Shown here piece by piece: positions 1-10,397 of a stretch of DNA of 64,000 bases. Position numbers and translations under genes: made by a program. Each line of letters opens with the position of its first letter. The first letter of the stretch is position 1. The notes under the pieces are model-generated. The model did not search any database. It was not told where the DNA came from and was given only the letters and a program-made list of their open reading frames with translations. Source of the stretch: Schistocerca nitens (lineage: Eukaryota; Arthropoda; Insecta; Orthoptera; Acrididae); the NCBI RefSeq assembly GCF_023898315.1, contig NC_064622.1, positions 359,349,234 to 359,413,233 of the forward strand. Reading direction: 5' to 3'.

Positions 1-26
1 GTGCCTCACTACTGCGAGGATATTTA

Positions 27-1409
27 CACTACTGGCCATAAAAATTGCCACATCAAGAAGAAATGCAGATGATAAACGGTTATTCATTGGACAAATATAT
101 TATACTACAACTGACGTGTGATTGCATTTTCACGCAATTTGGGTGCATAGATCCTGAGAAATCAGTACCCAGAATAACCACCTCTGGCCGTAATAACGGT
201 CTTGAAACGCATGGGCATTGAGTGAAACAGAGCTTGGATGACGCGTACAGGTACAGCTGCCCATGCATCAAGAGTAGTGATTGGCGTATTGTGACGAGCC
301 AGTTGCTCAGCCACCATTGATCAGACGTTTTCAATTGGTGAGAGATCCGGAGAATGTGCTGGCCAGGGCAGCAGTCGAACATTTTCTGTATCCAGAAAGG
401 CCCGTGCAGGACGTGCAACATGCGGTCGTGCATTATCCTGCTGAAATGTAGGGTTTCACAGGGACTGAATGAAGGGTAGAGCCATGGGTCGTAACACATC
501 TGAAATATAACGTCCACTGTTCAAAGTGCAGTCAATGCGAACAAGAGGTGACCGAGACGTGTACCCAATGGCACCCCATACTATGACGCCGGGTGATACG
601 CCAGAATGGCGATGACGAATACAAGTTTTCAATGTGGGTTCACCGCGATGTCGCCAAACACGGATGCGACCATCATGATGCTGTAAACAGAACCTGGATT
701 CATCCGAAAAAATGACGTTTTGCCATTCGTGCACCCAGGTTAGTCGTTGAGTACACCATCGGAGGCGCTCCTGTCTGTGATGCAGCGTCAAGGGTAACCG
801 CAGCCATGGTTTCCGAGCTGATAGTCCATGCTGCTGGAAACGTCGTCGAACTGTTCGTGCAGATGGTTGCTGTCTTGCAAACGTCGCCATCTGCTGACTC
901 AGGGATCGAGACGTGGCTGCACGATCCGTTACAGCCATGCGGATAAGATGCCTGTCATCTCGACTGCTAGTGATTCGAGGCCGTTGGTATCGACCACGGC
1001 ATTCCGTATTACCCCCCTGAACCCACCGATTCCATATTCTGTTAACAGTCATTGGATCTCGACTAATGCGAGCAGCAATGTTGCGATACGATAAACCGCA
1101 ATCGCGATAGGCTACAATCCGACCTTTATCAAAGTCGGAAACGTGATGGTACGCATTTCTCCTCCTTACACGAGGCATCACAACAACGTTTCACCAGGCA
1201 ACGCCGGTCAAGAGCTGTTTGTGTATGAGAAAACGGTTGGAAACTTTCCTCATGTCAGCACGTTGTAGGTGTCGCCACCGGCGCCAACCGTGTGTGAATG
1301 CTCTGTAAAGCTAATCATTTGCATATCACAACATCTTCTTCCTGTCAGTTAAATTTCGCGTCTGTAGCATGTCATATTCGTGGTGTAGCAATTTTAATGG
1401 TTAGTAGTG
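27..1409 (-). mobile_element. Tc1-like element, family A copy 1
   Basis: Cut-and-paste DNA transposon of the Tc1 type, coding on the minus strand. It starts with CACTACTGGCCAT and ends with the matching inverted sequence, and a TA dinucleotide flanks each side (25-26 and 1410-1411), as expected for IS630/Tc1/mariner insertion. The same termini bound copies at 13030-14331 and 62575-63979, which defines the family inside this window. It sits inside a CR1-like LINE; the RT part of that LINE should continue off the left edge of the window. About 24 bp present in copy 3 are missing near base 255. Confidence 0.9.
162..1178 (-). pseudogene. Tc1-A transposase pseudogene (copy 1)
   Basis: DDE transposase of the Tc1 type. 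The ATG is at 1178 (product begins MPRVRRRNAY). An N-terminal helix-turn-helix region is followed by a second one ending near TVRRRF, then the first catalytic Asp in FSDESRFC and VVWGAIGY-like core strands. The frame is open to about 459 and then hits TGA where copy 2 has CGA (Arg). A second TGA replaces the Trp of the ENVW motif further on, and a small deletion shifts the C-terminus. The family is DD34E by my count on copy 2. It is therefore a dead copy with point nonsense changes of C-to-T/G-to-A type. Confidence 0.88.
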
Positions 1410-1423
1410 TACTTCTATGTTAC

Positions 1424-2745
1424 TCACGTTGGCAGATGTTCGAATTCTGGAATATTTACTTCGTCTTCTTTTGTGAAGGCATTTCGGAAGGCTGTGTTTA
1501 GTACCTCTGCTTCGGCAGCACTGTCTTCGATAGTATCTCCATTGCTATCGCGCAGAGAAGGCATTGATTGGTTCTTGCCTCTAACATACTTCACATACGA
1601 CCAGAATCTCTTCGGATTTTCTGCCGGGTTTCGAGACAACGTTTCTTTGTGGAAACTGTTATAAGCACCTCGTATTGAAGTCCGCGCTAAATCTTGGGGA
1701 TATTACGTCTGTTTAAATTTGGCGTGTTTGTTTCGTTCTTTCTGCAACAGTATTCTGACCCGTTTTGTGTACCAAGGAGGATCGGCTCCGTCATTTCTTA
1801 AGTTATACGGTATAAATCTCTCAGTTGCTGCAGATAATATTTCTTTGAATTCAAGCCACATCTGCTCTAAACTTATATTTTTAATTTGGAAGGAGTGGAG
1901 ATTGTCTCTCAGGAAGGCGTAAAGTGAATTTGTATCTCCTTTTTTGAATTGGTATATTTTTCGTTTATTTTTGAAGGATTTAGGGATTACAATATTCAGT
2001 CTCGCGACGACAACCCTGTGTACACCAACCCCTAAATCCGTTTTGATTCTCGTTGTTAACTCAGGATTGTTTGTTGGTAAGAGGTCAAGTGTTTTCACAA
2101 CCGTTTACTATTCGCTTGGGCTCATAATTATCAGAGAATGCGTTTAGCACAATTTCGGATGATGTTTTATGAGTACCTCCGAAATTAAACATGTATTTTC
2201 GCCAACATATCGAGGGTAAATGAATATCACCAGCTGTAATTATATGAGTCGGGTACGTGTTTGAAATCAAATTCAAGTTTTGTTTGAACCTTTCAGCAAC
2301 TGTATCACCTAAATTGGGAGGTCGGTAAAAGGATCCAATTATTATTTTATTCCGTTTGCCACAATGACCTATGCCCATACTAACTCACAGGAACTATCTA
2401 CTTCAGTTTCGCGACAAGATAAACTACTTCTAACAGCAACAAACGTGCCACCGCCAACTTTGTTTAGCCTATCCTTTCGGAACACAGTTAGGTTCTTAGC
2501 ATAAATTTCGGCTGAGCTTATGTCTTTGTGAAGTGCCTATAACTCTTTGAGCAACAGTGCTTTCTACTAGCGCTTGGAGCTCTAGTACTTTCTGAACACA
2601 GCTACGACAATTTACCACTGTTATACCGATGTTTCCTTTACCTACGTTCTTCCTGTGTGCGGCCTGCACCCTTTGTGACTGAAACCCTTCTTGTGTTTTT
2701 CCGAGACCCTCTAACCTAAAACACCGCACAGTCCACGCCACACAG
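1424..2745 (-). pseudogene. LINE ORF2 endonuclease/linker pseudogene
   Basis: Remnant of a LINE ORF2. The motif RLNKVGGGTFVAV (about 2420-2470) and IIIGSFYRPPN with AGDIHLPSICW (2085-2378) match the APE-type endonuclease fold used to nick target DNA. Downstream, a stretch ending in PPWYTKRVRILLQKER and then NPAENPKRFWSYVK is the characteristic linker before the RT fingers. Frames change at about 2090 and 1650 and stops are present, so it is not functional. Truncation on the left coincides with the Tc1-A insertion at base 1410. Confidence 0.75.
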
Positions 2746-2792
2746 CCCCTGGTACCCGTGTAGCCGCCTCCTGCATATAGTGGGCACCTGAC

Positions 2793-3260
2793 CTATTCAG
2801 CAGAACCCGAAACCCAACCACCCTTATGGCGCAAGTCGTGGAATTTGCAGCCTCCACGGTCGCAGAACCGTCTGAGTCTCTGATTCCGACCCTCCACTCG
2901 GCTCTGTACCAGAGGTCCGCAATTGGTCCTGTCGACTATGCCGCAAATGGTCAGCTCTGGTTTCATGTTGTGAGCAAGACTGGCAGCCTTTACAACTTTT
3001 TTTAGGCGCTCGAAACCAGAGAGAATCTCTTCTGATCCAAAGTGACACACATCATTGGTACCGACGTGAGCAACCACCTGCAGTTGGCTCCACCCTGTGC
3101 CCTTCATGGCATCCAGGAAGGACACGTTGCACATCTGGAATGACTCCGCCCGGTATGCACGGGGAGTGCACATTAGTTTTCTTCCCTTCTTTGCAGCCAT
3201 GTCCCTAACGGGCCCCATAACGCGCCGAACGTTGGAGCTCCCAACTATCAATAATCCCAC
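2793..3260 (-). pseudogene. LINE ORF1 esterase-like domain
   Basis: A 155-residue open stretch begins GLLIVGSSNVRRV and contains VVAHVGTNDV, the block I and block III patterns of SGNH hydrolases. Such esterase domains are known in ORF1 proteins of CR1-clade LINEs. The piece lies directly upstream of the endonuclease on the same strand, which supports ORF1. The C-terminal catalytic Asp/His block is not obvious and the N-terminal part is missing, so I treat it as a fragment. It could be mistaken for a host lipase but the context argues against that. Confidence 0.7.
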
Positions 3261-3429
3261 CTTCTGTGATTATTCGTATCTTGCAGGCATAGATGACAGC
3301 ATCTGGCTCAGCGACAGTTTCAGCCACAGACAGCACCTGGAACCAGTCAAAATTAAAAAAAAAAAGATTTTTTTGGCTGCAAATGTTTTCTGGGATGTCT
3401 AGTTTATTGTAGTCCGATGATCAAACTTC

Positions 3430-4077
3430 CTTTTTTCCATTCAAATATCTCCAGGAGATTCTTCGTAACACTTGAATTTGTGTGAAATGTTAGCAATTTT
3501 TCTTTTTGCAAAAAAGCCTTTCTTGCTATTGCGAGTCTGCTTTTCATACCCTCTCTTCTTCGGTAATCATCAGTTATTTTTCTGTCCTAGTAGCAAAATC
3601 CGTACCCTACCTTTAATTTCTCAAATGGCTCTGACCACTATGGGACTTAACATCTGAGGTCATCAGTCCCCTAGAACTTATAACTGCTTAAACCTAACTA
3701 ACCTAAGGACAACACACACATCCATGCCCGAGTCAGGATTCGAACCAGCGACCGTAGCGGTCGCACGGTTCCAGACTGAAGCGCCTAGAACCGCTCGACC
3801 ACTCCGGTCGGCTTTAATTTCTCGTTTCCTAATGTAACTAATTTAGGATCAAGTGTGTAAATTCGACTATGTTCCATTACTCTTGTTTTACATTTGCTGT
3901 TGTTCGTCGCCTGAACTCTTTTGGGACACTATCCATTCTCTTCACGGAATCTTCTGAGTTCTTTGTCGCCTCTGGCAGAATCACAATGTATTCAGCAAAC
4001 CATAAAGTTTTTGTTACTGCCCCCTGAACTTTAATACCCGTTCCAAAGTTCTCCATGATTTCTTTTACTCAGGCATG
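3430..4077 (-). pseudogene. RTE-like LINE RT fragment, split by SINE
   Basis: Minus-strand remnant of a reverse transcriptase close to the one at 40650-41692. From 4075 down it reads KEIMENFGTGIKVQG, then TLWFAEYIVIL in place of the usual FADDIVIL; the catalytic AspAsp is lost. On the other side of the SINE at 3623-3811 it continues with GMKSRLAIARKAFFAKRK, matching KCRLAMARKALLKKRN of the 41-kb copy. The clade is a guess (RTE-like). It is truncated at both ends. Confidence 0.6.
3623..3811 (-). mobile_element. tRNA-headed SINE, family 1
   Basis: Reverse-oriented copy of the dominant SINE. It has a tRNA-like head with a Pol III B box (GGTTCGAATCC, here with a mismatch) and a body ending GAGCCATTTGA. 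A 12-bp target duplication CTTTAATTTCTC flanks it (3611-3622 and 3812-3823), so both boundaries are firm. It interrupts the RTE-like LINE. Confidence 0.93.
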
Positions 4078-4092
4078 GATTCAGAATGTGGA

Positions 4093-4105
4093 GGGGGGGG
4101 GGGGG
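4093..4105. repeat. poly-G run (13 bases)
   Basis: A homopolymer of 13 G at the right edge of the RTE-like LINE remnant. The flanking 4106-4640 shows no recognisable coding or repeat signature. Confidence 0.9.
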
Positions 4106-4630
4106 ACAAACCGGGATATCTGCCCCTGGCGGCAATTCATATTCTCGAAGAAAAAAACCTTGTTTCACAAAGTGCCTAGCATCCAGTGCACGTTGGTCTA
4201 TCGATTATTCAAATGACTTTGAAACGCATCCCAGTTGTTTTCTGATCATTTATGAATACATTCTAAGTTGATTTCTGAACAGAATCATAAGTTGATTTTT
4301 GTATGCGTGTACGTGATGTCTCTGCCAGAAGAATCCCCGTCGCATCTAGAAATAACAAATTTTCCCATAGACAAAAAGAGGACAGGGTCATACGAGCTGA
4401 GCCGAATAAACCCGAACGGGTGAATGCCAATCGCCGTTTGTTTATGTGGTTGACTGGGTGCGCAAATGATCAGCGTTGTTATAATTATTAGCGAAATCCA
4501 TAGATTCAGACTATCGTATTGGAAATAAGCGACTAAGAGGACTAACAGTAAAAAGATTACATATTATCTTTTCGGTGTATCTAGGGAAATGAAATTTTCA
4601 CAGAAAATTTTTGCCAGAACGCTACACTAC
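4106..4630. other. unassigned sequence
   Basis: About 0.5 kb without a recognised gene, RNA or repeat. Short open stretches here have no motif I recognise. Confidence 0.5.
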
Positions 4631-4644
4631 TAACGGTCAGTGGC

Positions 4645-4839
4645 CGCGCGGAATTAGCCGAGTGGTCTTAGGCGCTGCAGTCGTGGGCTGCGCGGCTGGT
4701 CCCGGCGGAGGTTCGGGTCCTCCCTCGGGCATGGGTGTGTGTGTTTGTCCTTAGGATAATTTAGGTTAAGTAGTGTGTAAGCTTAGGGACTGATGACCTT
4801 AGCAGTTAAGTGCCATAAAATTTCACACATATTTGAACA
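4645..4839 (+). mobile_element. tRNA-headed SINE, family 2
   Basis: Forward SINE with an A-box-like AGCCGAGTGGT and a B-box-like GGTTCGGGTCC, followed by a body containing GACTGATGACC and ending TTTGAACAT. The head differs from family 1 although the tail is related. A target duplication TAACGGTCAGTGGC lies at 4631-4644 and 4840-4853, fixing the ends to within a base or two. Confidence 0.9.
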
Positions 4840-4853
4840 TAACGGTCAGTGGC

Positions 4854-6004
4854 ACAGTCCCCGGTTAGCAGTTGCTTAAGTTGTATTCTCGGAATAGCGC
4901 GGAAAACGCGTTGTACGAACACGTAAAGACGCCTAACCGGAGAATTAACGCGGGATTACAGAACCGATGATTCTAGCAGGGTTAGTGAAGTTAACCGGAG
5001 AATAAGTTTCGTCAGTGGGACGAATCGTTACTGAATTAGTGAAGACTAGATTTTTTGTTAGAACGAGGAATAGGAATTGGAATGGGACATCACAAAAATT
5101 ATGTGGAAGAATATGACTATTCCAGATTTATACAAAAATTTCGTACTACTGCTTTTCGATCTCATGCTTGTGAAACTGGAACGTATGAATGAAATCTGAA
5201 ACTATTTCCTGACATAAAACTTTTTGCTTGTACTAGGTCTAATAGGCATTTGATTTTGGTACTTCGTCAGTTATATTCTGTCATGTTATTTGTGTAAATA
5301 AGGTACACAAAAATGACCATTTGTGCGAAAACAATCTCGCTTATTTGGCGTGTGTTACAGTTACTGCAATATTAGAAAGGTATATTTCGTTTTATCTACT
5401 AGACAGCGACAAAACAGACGTAATGAAATCGGGAAACCACACTGGTCTTGGATGCTATTCGTATTAAGAGCTTTTCTATACTAGACAACGACATTTTGAT
5501 TTTTCATGTAGCAAAACGTTTGACGGACTTTGATGAGGTAATAGATTCATTCGCAGGAAGGAAAACACGCCGTGTAAGAATGTAGCAAGATTAGAGAGGT
5601 AAAAATGCTAGGACCTAAGGATTGAAAAAATGTGTACTATCTTGATTATCTCTTGTCTTTACTGGTTTTATGTTTCCTATATTTAATTTTATGCCACTTA
5701 AAAGAGAAAGTGTTTGGCTAGTAGGCAATAAAAAGCACAAATTTTCTGAAGAGTTTGACGGCTTCCATTACAAAATATACACTTTTGAATTCCACAGAGC
5801 GAAATACAATGACCTGCGATAGAAGAATGCTGTGTGAAAAGCCGTAGAGTTGCAATGTGACTTACTTAAGACCAAATAACATGTCTTATATTTCCTCGAA
5901 CATATGCGTTTTATGTATCAAACTCTTCAGAATGATCTGCGCTACAAAATGGGCATATTTTTGAAAAATCTATTTTTTTTTTAAATTTTGACATACTAAA
6001 ACGC
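4854..6004. other. unassigned AT-rich sequence
   Basis: More than 1.1 kb without a recognised gene. Two short segments resemble each other (TACTAGACAGCGACAAAAC near 5397 and TACTAGACAACGACATTTTG near 5477), so some old repeat may be present. No protein motif was recognised on either strand. Confidence 0.45.
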
Positions 6005-6043
6005 GAGAGAGAGAGAGAGAGAGTGCGGGGGGGGGGGGGGGGG
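6005..6043. repeat. (GA)n followed by poly-G
   Basis: A GA dinucleotide run (about 6005-6023) is followed by TGC and a run of 17 G (6027-6043). Confidence 0.95.
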
Positions 6044-7815
6044 CGCACTATAAAGTTTTTGCCCCGATTGGGAAGTATCGTAGATCCGATGCTGCCTTTA
6101 CTGCTTGCTCAATCTACAAACCGAATAATATCGGAGATTAGCTGTAATACTGTCACAGGCCTTTCTGAGCTACTGTTTGCCTTTCATCTTTTTCGATTCT
6201 TATAACAGAGTCTGGTTTGTATACAATTTATAGGTAACATATCGCTTCCTGTATTTTACCCTTACTACCCTCAGAATTTCAAAGAATACTCAGCTTAATA
6301 TTGTGAAGATGGACAGATATTCACATTAAATGAAGACGCTGGAGATCAGTCAGACACAGTTTCAGAGTTTGAAAACCCGTATTATCACGAGGCTGCTAGA
6401 AGGTTGTTGGGCCAAAAGCGCGGATTTTCTGTGTTAAAAAGGCCGAGAACTTTTTTTACGTTATTTGTGCTCACATCTCCAGACACAAACGTGTGTTTCA
6501 TAATTCATACGCGGTAATAATACCGACTGCTTCTTCATTCCGCAAATTCAAAAAAATATCGTACAAACACATTGCCGCTCACTGCTGAGAAAAGGCGAGA
6601 AAAACACTAATGAGGCTGTCGACATGTCGAAAGAGTAATATTTGTAAAAAAAAATGAATCCGCACACAGCATCGAGCCTGCTGTGACACGTGTTAACGAA
6701 TGCAGGATGGAAGAAATGTGAATCTCGGCAGGAAAAATGAACTGAGCTGTAGCGACAGAGCAGCCCCGCGAACTGGCTGCGATACACCGGCCGGGGCAAA
6801 CGCAGCTCCGAGCCGGACGAATGCCCTGCAGGAGTTTCTTTTATTCACGAGAGCGCGGATATTAAAAACGAGGCATGTACTTGCGCAACTGCCGGACATG
6901 TGACGTGACACGAAATGTAGAGTCTCTGGAAACGTAACGCGGTTATGAAACATGAAGCGGCCAACAAAAAGCGCGAACTAAGGCGGCTGTCGGTAGCCTT
7001 TTTGCTGTTATTTAACGGGAATGGAGGACCGTGTCACAGCGTTACATTCGGGGCAGCCGGTCAGCATTCGCGTTTCTCATTTGTCTTCAGCGGCGCTACA
7101 GCCTCCTCTTTGCTCTCCTCTTTTTGGCCGGTGGCGTGTCATTTACTGCAGAGGTGAGATTTGGACGTTTATTAACGATGGAAAGAACTACATACGTGTA
7201 TACGACAAAGTCACTGAACGGAATTAACTTTTGTATGTGGAGATTTTACACAGTACTAAAATGTTGTGATACTAAGCGGTAGGTAAGCTTTGTCGTTTAC
7301 GATTTTCTGTGGCGTGTATTTTTCTTTTACTGTGGAAATGTAGGAACTGTACAATACGTTGCCTTTCACTTCGAGTTATTCGACATACTTCAACAAAATA
7401 TTTTGTGTGCACCTGAAGAGTAAGCGTATAGTTTTAATTATCGCCTTGAGAATTAATGTCTGGTAAATATGGTTCTCGGACTGGTCGCCGGATGTCGTAA
7501 AATTTTCACAATACTTCATCGGCGCAACTGATCGAGACCTTCAGGTGTGGCGAACATGCTGATGAGGCTGTGACGAGAAGAAACTGCACAGGCGTGAACG
7601 TGCCGTATTTGATAACCAGTAGCGCAGATATCCTGATCGGTAGCGAGAGAGACAGCGACACTGCCTGTCGGACGATCAACCGACGTCTGACGAGTTGAAC
7701 ACGGCAAGTGCCATAACCAGATTTCCCAGAAACTTCCCTCAATAGAAGAGGGATCAAAATAAGCGAACTCTTATCTCGATTTATCCGTAGATACTCGACC
7801 GTTTCTGATAAAACG
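6044..7815. other. unassigned; GC-richer patch at 6690-7150
   Basis: No gene recognised. The part around 6690-7150 is visibly richer in G, C and CpG than its surroundings and carries no repeat signature I know, so it may be unique host sequence. Open stretches here are short and overlap on both strands. No splice-linked reading frame can be proposed with confidence. Confidence 0.4.
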
Positions 7816-8000
7816 GTGTTCAAAGTTTTCGAGGCATTTTCGAGGTACTTTGTGCTTTTTGGCGCTCTACCCACACGCACATGAAATGGTGGCACAGTGG
7901 TTAGGTCACTGCTTTTTAATTTTCCGCCCCGATGTCGAAACCCGATTATTACTTTTATTCCCGGTCGGGGCACACATTTTCAGCTGTCCCCATTGATGTA

Positions 8001-9420
8001 CACTCCTGGAAATTGAAATAAGAACACCGTGAATTCATTGTCCTAGGAAGGGGAAACTTTATTGACACATTCCTGGGGTCAGATACATCACATGATCACA
8101 CTGACAGAACCACAGGCACATAGACACAGGCAACAGAGCATGCACAATGTCGGCACTAGTACAGTGTATATCCACCTTTCGCAGCAATGCAGGCTGCTAT
8201 TCTCCCATGGAGACGATCGTAGAGATGCTGGATGTAGTCCTGTGGAACGGCTTGCCATGCCATTTCCACCTGGCGCCTCAGTTGGACCAGCGTTCGTGCT
8301 GGACGTGCAGACCGCGTGAGACGACGCTTCATCCAGTCCCAAACATGCTCAATGGGGGACAGATCCGGAGATCTTGCTGGCCAGGGTAGTTGACTTACAC
8401 CTTCTAGAGCACGTTGGGTGGCACGGGATACATGCGGACGTGCATTGTCCTGTTGGAACAGCAAGTTCCCTTGCCGGTCTAGGAATGGTAGAACGATGGG
8501 TTCGATGACGGTTTGGATGTACCGTGCACTATTCAGTGTCCCCTCGACGATCACCAGTGGTGTACGGCCAGTGTAGGAGATCGCTCCCCACACCATGGTG
8601 CCGGGTGTTGGCCCTGTGTGCCTCGGTCGTATGCAGTCCTGATTGTGGCGCTCACCTGCACGGCGCCAAACACGCATACGACCATCATTGGCACCAAGGC
8701 AGAAGCGACTCTCATCGCTGAAGACGACACGTCTCCATTCGTCCCTCCATTCACGCCTGTCGCGACACCACTGGAGGCGGGCTGCACGATGTTGGGGCGT
8801 GAGCGGAAGACGGCCTAACGGTGTGCGGGACCGTAGCCCAGCTTCATGGAGACGGTTGCGAATGGTCCTCGCCGATACCGCAGGAGCAACAGTGTCCCTG
8901 ATTTGCTGGGAAGTGGCGGTGCGGTCCCCTACGGCACTGCGTAGGATCCTACGGTCTTGGCGTGCATCCGTGCGTCGCTGCGGTCCGGTCCCAGGTCGAC
9001 GGGCACGTGCACCTTCCGCCGACCACTGGCGACAACATCGATGTACTGTGGAGACCTCACGCCCCACGTGTTGAGCAATTCGGCGGTACGTCCACCCGGC
9101 CTCCCGCATGCCCACTATACGCCCTCGCTCAAAGTCCGTCAACTGCACATACGGTTCACGTCCACGCTGTCGCGGCATGCTACCAGTGTTAAAGACTGCG
9201 ATGGAGCTCCGTATGCCACGGCAAACTGGCTGACACAGACGGCGGCGGTGCACAAATGCTGCGCAGCTAGCGCCATTCGACGGCCAACACCGCGGTTCCT
9301 GGTGTGTCCGCTGTGCCGTGCGTGTGATCATTGCTTGTACAGCCCTCTCGCAGTGTCCGGAGCAAGTATGGTGGGTCTGACACACCGGTGTCAATGTGTT
9401 CTTTTTTCCATTTCCAGGAG
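8001..9420 (-). mobile_element. Tc1-like element, family B copy 1
   Basis: Young-looking Tc1-like transposon coding on the minus strand. The left end is CACTCCTGGAAATTGAA after TA (7999-8000); the right end is the inverted TTCCATTTCCAGGAG followed by TA. The inverted repeats are about 27 bp. Compared with copy 2 (24966-26387), the last TG is missing, and comparison with the unoccupied repeat at about 10347 suggests about 4 bp were lost at this junction. The two copies are nearly identical along their length. Confidence 0.95.
8156..9178 (-). CDS. Tc1-like transposase, apparently intact (Tc1-B copy 1)
   Basis: 340-residue DDE transposase that would bind its element's ends in the nucleus and catalyse TA-targeted cut-and-paste transposition. 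It has a first helix-turn-helix at about residues 14-50, a GRPR-like basic linker (RRPGTGPQRR, 61-70), and a second helix-turn-helix at about 70-115. The catalytic core has Asp155 (VVFSDESRF), Asp244 (FQQDNARPH) and Glu277 (SPDLSPIEH). The D-to-E spacing is 32 residues, not the usual 34. I chose the ATG at 9178 (MPRQRGREP); the same frame stays open for another 72 codons upstream but has no ATG at its start and runs into the 5' flank. There is no stop, frameshift or intron. It differs from copy 2 at four residues by eye (100, 116, 141, 340). Activity is inference. Confidence 0.93.
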   Translation of the reverse strand: MPRQRGREPYVQLTDFERGRIVGMREAGWTYRRIAQHVGREVSTVHRCCRQWSAEGARARRPGTGPQRRTDARQDRRILRSAVGDRTATSQQIRDTVAPAVSARTIRNRLHEAGLRSRTPLGRLPLTPQHRAARLQWCRDRREWRDEWRRVVFSDESRFCLGANDGRMRVWRRAGERHNQDCIRPRHTGPTPGTMVWGAISYTGRTPLVIVEGTLNSARYIQTVIEPIVLPFLDRQGNLLFQQDNARPHVSRATQRALEGVSQLPWPARSPDLSPIEHVWDWMKRRLTRSARPARTLVQLRRQVEMAWQAVPQDYIQHLYDRLHGRIAACIAAKGGYTLY

Positions 9421-9554
9421 TATCAACACCTGTCGGCAGCTAACGGTTTCGATTTAATTATCATTTCTTTCTAGGGAAGCTGTACGGTCATTAATGGTAT
9501 CTGTTCTTTCGGGAACAGTTACTATCTGTAGTTACTATATGTAGTTAAAGGCTA

Positions 9555-10397
9555 CCCGGCCATTGACCTCCTTCTGCGCGAATGCACACGCTTTGCCCGA
9601 ACTCTTACGGGACTCGGCAGCTTAGTCTGCCGCGAGTAATGAGTGAATGGGCAAATACCTAGCAAGAGCACTACGAATGTGGGTTGTGGACAGTTGGGAA
9701 TGTGGTCCTCGCGGGAAGCGGGCAAGGGATAAGTCCCTGCCGTCGCACTCTCCTCTGTCCCCTCGGTGGCTCAGATGGATTGCCCTTTACATTAGCAACA
9801 TGAGGAAACGATGGAAAAGTCCACATACCTCTCTCACGGGTCGTTTACTACAGGTTCTGATGCCTGTCTCTCACTTCCCGCCGGTACTGGCTGCGCACGT
9901 TGCACCACAGCTCTCCCATGTGTCCACCAAAGGCGAAAGACTTTTATACCAACCTTCTGCGGGCTGTTCCCCATAACGTGGTGGAAAACAAGTACCCATC
10001 GGTTCATTGATCAAGAGTGTGGAAAACGATACACCACAACTTTCAGTCATCCACGGTGCGTTCTAAGTGGTATCAGATCGCCAACAAAACATATGCCACA
10101 CGACAGCGACTTCACGCTATTGGACTGGCAGACTCACCTTATTGCCCAGATTGTCATCTCGCCACCTTTGTTGTTGTAACACTCAGTTACTAGAATTATC
10201 GTTTGTACACGTTTCCTAAATGTAATCATGTAAAATAAATAAATGAATACATAAATAAAAAAGATGGATAGAGCGTCTGCCATGTTAAGCAGGAGATCCC
10301 GGGTTCGAGTCCCGATCGGGGCAACCATTTTCAACTGTCGCCATTGATGTATGTCAACATTGTCGGCAGCTAAAGGTTTCGATTTAATTATCATTTC
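9555..10397 (+). repeat. tRNA-related composite repeat, second copy, split by a LINE tail
   Basis: The left part ends CCTCGGTGGCTCAGATGGAT (A-box side) at 9780, and the right part resumes at 10262 with AGATGGATAGAGCG. It then passes through GGGTTCGAGTCCC (B box) and ends with GTTTCGATTTAATTATCATT. Joining the parts gives a tRNA-like head that matches the split copy at 7820-9475. It looks like a dispersed repeat, not a working tRNA gene. Confidence 0.7.
9781..10261 (+). mobile_element. 5'-truncated LINE tail with A-rich end
   Basis: About 480 bp inserted in the tRNA-related repeat, flanked by the direct duplication AGATGGAT (9773-9780 and 10262-10269) and ending in an A-rich tail (AAATAAATAAATGAATACAT then AAATAAAAA). 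Near 10105-10165 the plus strand reads TRQRLHAIGLADSPYCPDC, the kind of Cys-containing C-terminus seen in LINE ORF2 proteins. This fits target-primed insertion of a truncated LINE; the clade is not resolved. Confidence 0.7.

Larger units (their letters stand above)
1412..3345 (-). mobile_element. CR1-like LINE, interrupted by Tc1-A
   Basis: Non-LTR retrotransposon read on the minus strand. In coding order it has an ORF1 SGNH/esterase-like domain (2793-3260), an APE-type endonuclease region (about 2085-2745) and the endonuclease-to-RT linker (1424-2098). The reverse transcriptase proper is missing at the left side, where Tc1-A copy 1 is inserted; bases 1-26 are probably the continuation. The upstream end is abrupt near an A-run at about 3351. 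CR1 is assigned from the ORF1 esterase plus endonuclease order; the exact clade was not tested. Confidence 0.75.
7820..9475 (+). repeat. tRNA-related composite repeat, split by Tc1-B
   Basis: A repeat with a tRNA-like part (GGTGGCACAGTGGTTAG as A box region, TCGAAACCCGATTA as B box region) runs into CCCGGTCGGGGCACACATTTT, continues to 7999, and resumes after the Tc1-B element with TCAACACCTGTCGGCAGC to about 9475. A related arrangement at 9555-10397 lacks Tc1-B at this position. The 7820-7960 part also matches 17510-17660 on the other strand, starting with TCAAAGTTTTCGA. Confidence 0.7.

Noticed and set aside
2793-3260. Host lipase/esterase gene
   Set aside because: It sits directly upstream of a LINE endonuclease on the same strand, as in CR1-type ORF1 proteins.
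7506-7973. Minus-strand open frame of 155 codons
   Set aside because: It runs through the tRNA-related repeat and has no recognisable domain.
8957-9457. Plus-strand open frame of 166 codons opposite Tc1-B (and its twin at 25922-26407)
   Set aside because: It is antisense to the conserved transposase and has no motif; open frames on both strands follow from the GC-rich coding sequence.
10262-10330. Functional tRNA gene
   Set aside because: A and B boxes are present, but once the inserted LINE is removed the sequence has no convincing acceptor stem or clean anticodon arm and belongs to a dispersed repeat. The same reasoning applies to every SINE head here.
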